Of a DNA stretch of 51,751 nucleotides, positions 48,272-51,751 are shown in pieces (within the stretch, counting starts at the first letter, position 1; each line of letters opens with the position of its first letter). The notes under the pieces were generated by a model. The model was not told where the DNA came from and did not search any database. It saw only the letters and a list, made by a program, of their open reading frames with translations. This DNA is from an uncultured Collinsella sp. (lineage in GTDB: Bacteria; Actinomycetota; Coriobacteriia; Coriobacteriales; Coriobacteriaceae): assembly GCA_958415525.1 (NCBI GenBank), contig CATYZE010000017.1, positions 1 through 51,751 on the forward strand. The letters run 5' to 3'. Made by a program: the position numbers and the translations under genes.

Positions 48272-49785
48272 TGGAGAAGCGAGGCAACACGGGCTACGCC
48301 GAGGCGTGGCTGCGCCGCATGGGATACCAGCCGGACACCCGCATGCAGGGCATGGTGGACGTCTGGTTCGGGTGGTTCGCGGCGAACAACGGCTGGTACC
48401 ACTACAGCGAGCGGCGCGGCTTCCGCGTGTACAAGCGCGAGCGCGCCAGCCTGCACCCGGCGGCGCTCGTGGCCGACGAGTGGGCCAGCCTGCTCATGAA
48501 CGAGAGCACGATCATCTCCAGCACGAGCGACGAGCGCCGCGCCTGGATGGCGCGCTACTTCGCCAACCCCACGGCGACGGGCGGCGTCGGCGACGAGGGG
48601 CACGAGGACGGCCAGGCCGCGCCGCAGCCGGCAGAGGACGGCGACGCGCCCACATCGTTCGCCATGGACAACGCCGACTTCATAGCCCGCGCGTTCGCCA
48701 TGGGCACGGGCGCGTGGGTCATCGAGCCGCGAGGCGTGACCGACAGCGCCTACACGCCCGACGCCGAGCTGCGCATCGTGCGCTACGACGCCACGCAGAT
48801 AATCCCGCTCACGTGGAGCGCCGACGACTGCACGCAGTGCGCGTTCGTGGGCCGCGTGGAGGTCGCCGGGCGCGACTACGACCAGTGCCAGGCGCACGTG
48901 CTCGTTGGCGGCACCTACCACATCCTCACGCAGCTGTTCGACAGCCGCACGCACAAGCAGGTGGCGGTCGAGGGCATCAGCGCCGACATGGACACGCGAT
49001 GCACCCGCCCGCTTTTCGCGCTCGTGCGCCCCGCCGTGTCGAACCGCTTCTACGACTACTGCGCGATGGGCGCGAGCGTGTACTGCAACGCCGTGGGGGC
49101 CATGAAGGTGGTGGACGAGGCCGCCACCTCCCTGCTCGACCACATCCGCGTGGGCCGCCCGCGCACGTTCGTGGACAAGACCCTCATAGAGGCGAAGACC
49201 GGCAAGGGGCCGGACGGCAGCCTCACGAAGACGTACTACGCCTTCGGCGAGGCCGACGACACCATCTTCAGCATGAACCCCGGCGACGAGGGCTCGGCGA
49301 AGATACAGACCGTGCAGAGCGACCTCAAGGCGGACGAGAACGCCAGCGCCATCAACACGGGCCTGCGCCTTCTGTCGGTCGCGTGCGGCTTCGGCAACGG
49401 CTACTTCAGCTGGGAGTCGCACACGGGCCTGAAGACCGCCAAGGAGGTGTCGGCGGATAACTCGCAGCTGATGCGCTCCATACACCGCCACGAGAACGCC
49501 CTGCGCAAGTCAATCGTGCGCCTGGTCAACGGGATGGCGGACGCCTGCCGCAGCATCAAGGGCGAGGCGGTGCCGTACGGCGACGTGACGGTGGACTTCG
49601 ACGACTCGATCATCAGCGACACGCAGAGCGCCCGCGAGATGGCCATGAGCGAGGTGGGCGCGGGCATCATGTCCGCGTGGGAGTACCGCCGCCGCTTCTA
49701 CGGCGAGACCGCCGACGAGGCCAAGGCCAACGTGCCCGAGCAGCAGGGCGGCGCGTTCGACATGCTGGGCGACGGGCTGGCCTGA
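48271..49785 (+). CDS. Portal protein (SPP1 Gp6-like)
   Basis: 504 residues. Typical blocks: YHYSERRGFRVYKRER near the start, LVADEWASLLMNESTIIS, FNRF-like PAVSNRFYDYCAMGASVYCN, and the C-terminal ISDTQSAREMAMSEVGAGIM, FYGETADEAKANVP. Forms the dodecameric DNA channel. AAGGAG nine bases upstream. Coupled by overlaps to terminase and to the minor capsid gene. Confidence 0.92.
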   Translation: MEKRGNTGYAEAWLRRMGYQPDTRMQGMVDVWFGWFAANNGWYHYSERRGFRVYKRERASLHPAALVADEWASLLMNESTIISSTSDERRAWMARYFANPTATGGVGDEGHEDGQAAPQPAEDGDAPTSFAMDNADFIARAFAMGTGAWVIEPRGVTDSAYTPDAELRIVRYDATQIIPLTWSADDCTQCAFVGRVEVAGRDYDQCQAHVLVGGTYHILTQLFDSRTHKQVAVEGISADMDTRCTRPLFALVRPAVSNRFYDYCAMGASVYCNAVGAMKVVDEAATSLLDHIRVGRPRTFVDKTLIEAKTGKGPDGSLTKTYYAFGEADDTIFSMNPGDEGSAKIQTVQSDLKADENASAINTGLRLLSVACGFGNGYFSWESHTGLKTAKEVSADNSQLMRSIHRHENALRKSIVRLVNGMADACRSIKGEAVPYGDVTVDFDDSIISDTQSAREMAMSEVGAGIMSAWEYRRRFYGETADEAKANVPEQQGGAFDMLGDGLA

Positions 49786-51458
49786 TGCTGGGGCCGGACT
49801 ACATAGAGCACTTCACCGACGCGGCGCAGGGGGCCATGGACGAGTACACCCTGCGCCTGGTGTGCATCTACGCCGCCCTCATAGGCTCCATAGACTTCGA
49901 GGGCGAGAGCGCCTACTCCCAGGCCGCCAGGAAGGCCGCGCTGGCCGCCAAGGACGTGCAGAAGGCCATGAGCGAGGAGGGCCGCAGAGCCGCGCGCGAG
50001 GCGGCCAAGGCGGCGGCCGAGGCCGTGGCCAAGAGCGCCGAGGCCGACCTGGCCTCGCTGGGCACGGCCATGGGCGCGCTGTCCAAGGCGATGCAGTGGA
50101 GGCTGCACAACTCCGCGCGGGCCACGGCGGCGGGCGTTCAGGAGGTGGTGAGCCGCGACAACCTGAAGATGCCCGCCAACGTGCAGCGCGCGTACCTGGA
50201 GGTCGTGGCCCAGGCCGTGGCGCAGGTGAACTCGGGCGTGGCCGGGTACGAGAAGGCGACCCGCGACGCCGTGCTGAAGCTGGCGCGGCGCGGCGTGTCC
50301 GTGGTGGAGTACAAGAGCGGGGCGTGGGCGCAGGCGGACGTGGCCATGCGCCGCCACATCCGCACCCAGGTGGTGCAGGCGGGCAGCCGCAACACGCTGG
50401 ACCTCATGGAGGAGACAGGGCACGACCTCGTGCAGACCTCCTCGCACGGCGGGGCGCGCCCGAGCCACGCCAAGTGGCAGGGCCGCGTGTTCAGCCTGTC
50501 GGGCAAGTCCAAGAAGTACCCGCCCTTCAGCCGGACCGGGTACGGCGCCGTGGACGGCCTGTGCGGGGCCAACTGCAAGCACGACTTCGGCATCTACGTG
50601 GAAGGCCAGCCGCTGAGGTACGAGCGCGACCCCGACGGCGGCGACGAGAAGCGCGAGGAGCGGTACCAGGCAGAGCAGAAGCAGCGCGAGATCGAGCGCG
50701 GCATACGCGCGACCAAGCGAGAGGCGGTCGCCCTGAAGGCGGCGGGGCTCGACGACACCAAGGAGCGCGTGCGCCTGGGCAAGCTGCAGAAGCGCCAGCG
50801 CGAGCACATAGCGGCCCACCCCTATCTGTCCCGAGACTACTCAAGGGAGAACCCCTACGAGACGGGCAACAAGAAGCGCGCCCTCACCCGTCAGACGGCC
50901 AGCCGCACGGCCTACATGGCGCAACCTGACGTCAAGGCGGCAATAGCCGAGGCGGGCGTGAGCCGCAAGCGCGTGGGAGAGCTGGTCAAGGCGGGCGGCG
51001 ATGGCTTCGGCCTCATGGCCAAGGCGGAGCGCGACAAGGTTCTCAGGACCGCCATAAACCAGGCCAAGGCCGAGAAGGCGCGCGACCTGCGCGTGGCCGA
51101 CGCCGCAGCGATGGCGGTCCACGACGACAAGCAGGCGAAGCACATAGCGGGCAGCCGCCAGCACGAGCAGTACGTGGCGAACCTGAAGCGCAAGGGCAGC
51201 GAGTACAAGGAGCCGAGCTGCATCACCGCGACGCTCGAAGAGGTGCGAGACCTCGTTACAAAGCACGCGGGAACGGGGCTGGCGCGTGCGACGCGCGCCG
51301 GAAGCTGGAACAAGCGCGAAGTTTGCGACGCAGGGCGCGTGATCGGATACGTAATCGGCGATAATGGGGAGCATATCCCGACCACGCGTTTCACCATCCA
51401 CTATGCCGATGGCGACGTGCATATCGTCCCGGCGAAACCGAAGGAGGCACAGCAATGA
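49785..51458 (+). CDS. Minor capsid protein with C-terminal polymorphic-toxin (type 50-like) domain
   Basis: 557 residues. Residues about 1-275 are a phage minor capsid type 2 domain: signature SSHGGARPSHAKWQGRVFSL, then SRTGYGAVDGLCGANCKHDF. A helical basic region (280-445) follows. Residues 449-551 match the polymorphic toxin type 50 pattern: KQAKHIAGS (H453), VTKHAGTGLARA, WNKREVC, IGYVIGDNG, and TTRFTIHYADGDVHIVPAKP (H539, H546). In toxin systems this domain is a predicted RNase. On a capsid protein it might be delivered with the DNA or only be structural. A 67-aa LSm-like gene overlaps its stop by 4 bp. Confidence 0.85.
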   Translation: MLGPDYIEHFTDAAQGAMDEYTLRLVCIYAALIGSIDFEGESAYSQAARKAALAAKDVQKAMSEEGRRAAREAAKAAAEAVAKSAEADLASLGTAMGALSKAMQWRLHNSARATAAGVQEVVSRDNLKMPANVQRAYLEVVAQAVAQVNSGVAGYEKATRDAVLKLARRGVSVVEYKSGAWAQADVAMRRHIRTQVVQAGSRNTLDLMEETGHDLVQTSSHGGARPSHAKWQGRVFSLSGKSKKYPPFSRTGYGAVDGLCGANCKHDFGIYVEGQPLRYERDPDGGDEKREERYQAEQKQREIERGIRATKREAVALKAAGLDDTKERVRLGKLQKRQREHIAAHPYLSRDYSRENPYETGNKKRALTRQTASRTAYMAQPDVKAAIAEAGVSRKRVGELVKAGGDGFGLMAKAERDKVLRTAINQAKAEKARDLRVADAAAMAVHDDKQAKHIAGSRQHEQYVANLKRKGSEYKEPSCITATLEEVRDLVTKHAGTGLARATRAGSWNKREVCDAGRVIGYVIGDNGEHIPTTRFTIHYADGDVHIVPAKPKEAQQ

Positions 51459-51658
51459 AGCTATCGGAAGCGGTGAAGTACTTTCGCCAGCAGGTCAAGG
51501 TGACGTGCACCGACGGCCAGGTGGTCACGGGAAAGTTCGACGACTACCAGAGCGATGCCGAATCGCTGGACGAGCCGAACACCATAGGCATCGACAACGG
51601 CGCGGGCATCATCGTGGACATACCCGTCGACGAGGTGGCGAGCATCGCCGCCCTGTAA
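51455..51658 (+). CDS. LSm-like small protein, coupled to the toxin-bearing capsid gene
   Basis: 67 residues: a short N-terminal helix (MKLSEAVKYFRQ) and strands VKVTCTDGQVVTGKFDDYQS, IVDIPVDEVASIA, in the order of an Sm/LSm fold. The ATG overlaps the capsid gene stop (ATGA), so it is made in step with it. Candidate immunity protein for the toxin domain, or an RNA-binding or head-assembly factor; no evidence decides. Confidence 0.65.
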   Translation: MKLSEAVKYFRQQVKVTCTDGQVVTGKFDDYQSDAESLDEPNTIGIDNGAGIIVDIPVDEVASIAAL

Positions 51659-51684
51659 CCACAACCGAACAGCGAACGGCTGCC

Positions 51685-51715
51685 AGGCCGCCCATCACGG
51701 GCGGCCTTTTCTTTT
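51685..51715 (+). terminator. Rho-independent terminator after the LSm-like gene
   Basis: AGGCCGCCC / GGGCGGCCT with ATCAC loop, then TTTTCTTTT. Followed by TGCCTGGCGACAC, close to the sequence after the terminator at 46489. Confidence 0.85.
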
Positions 51716-51751
51716 GCCTGGCGACACCTCGGGGAAGATGCGGTCACGCGA

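Larger units (their letters stand above)
33390..51751. mobile_element. Left part of an integrated siphovirus-like prophage
   Basis: Gene order integrase, repressor / Cro-like switch, early replication and recombination genes, accessory genes, terminase, portal, minor capsid is that of a temperate Caudoviricetes phage of siphovirus type. GC is visibly higher than in the host part. The left boundary is approximate (between the host inverted repeat and the integrase terminator); the right end, major capsid, tail and lysis genes are outside the window. No frameshifts seen in core genes, so it may be functional. Confidence 0.9.

Overview
The window is high-GC chromosomal DNA from an anaerobic gut-type actinobacterium, most probably Coriobacteriia and close to Collinsella. 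The pointers are a type III glutamine synthetase, a three-domain methionine synthase whose reactivation domain is a separate gene, a large BTAD-type regulator, PTS plus GH4 alpha-glucoside metabolism, and intergenic hairpin families that I associate with Collinsella. The genus is an inference; there is no rRNA or other definitive marker in the window.

Layout, host part (1-33.39 kb): an iron-dependent alcohol dehydrogenase (minus strand); two diverged tandem paralogues of helical-repeat type followed by a fused MurT-GatD enzyme that amidates lipid II; a repeat-rich gap with tRNA-Glu(UUC); a cytosolic serine beta-lactamase-like hydrolase; an alpha-glucoside cassette (PTS EIIBC, 6-phospho-alpha-glucosidase, divergent GntR/UTRA regulator with two matching operators); glnN; a methionine/folate locus (metF, metH reactivation domain, metH) split by a cytosine-methyltransferase plus putative endonuclease pair; a UPF0210/DUF711 protein; a 134-bp element with perfect 32-bp inverted arms; a SAM methyltransferase; yhbY; a 999-residue ATPase-BTAD regulator; then minus-strand glmM-crr-nagB (amino-sugar metabolism plus a free EIIA), rplM-rpsI, and a patatin-like lipase. 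The lone EIIA is a plausible phosphate donor for the IIA-less alpha-glucoside EIIBC.

From about 33.39 kb to the right edge lies the left part of an integrated siphovirus-type prophage, GC-richer than the host. It begins with a large serine recombinase, an unknown coiled-coil protein, and a divergent repressor/Cro-like switch. The early operon follows (small unknowns, RusA, ParB-like protein, DUF1351-like protein, ERF annealing protein, SSB, replication initiator, DnaC-like loader, HNH protein). Next is a dense run of tiny, mostly cysteine-rich accessory genes, then a terminator and the packaging/head module (terminase small and large subunits, portal, minor capsid protein, LSm-like protein). 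The right end of the prophage is outside the window.

The most interesting candidates are two. First, a 170-aa accessory phage protein that joins a zinc ribbon and coiled coil to a helical hairpin resembling the Acb2/Tad1 anti-CBASS/anti-Thoeris nucleotide sponges. Second, a minor capsid protein carrying a C-terminal polymorphic-toxin (type 50-like) domain, translationally coupled to a 67-aa LSm-like protein. Also notable are the restriction-modification pair wedged into the met locus, the MurT-GatD fusion, and several highly regular intergenic repeats (an 80-bp twin hairpin, a 62-bp tandem array, and two nested inverted repeats, one next to the prophage junction).
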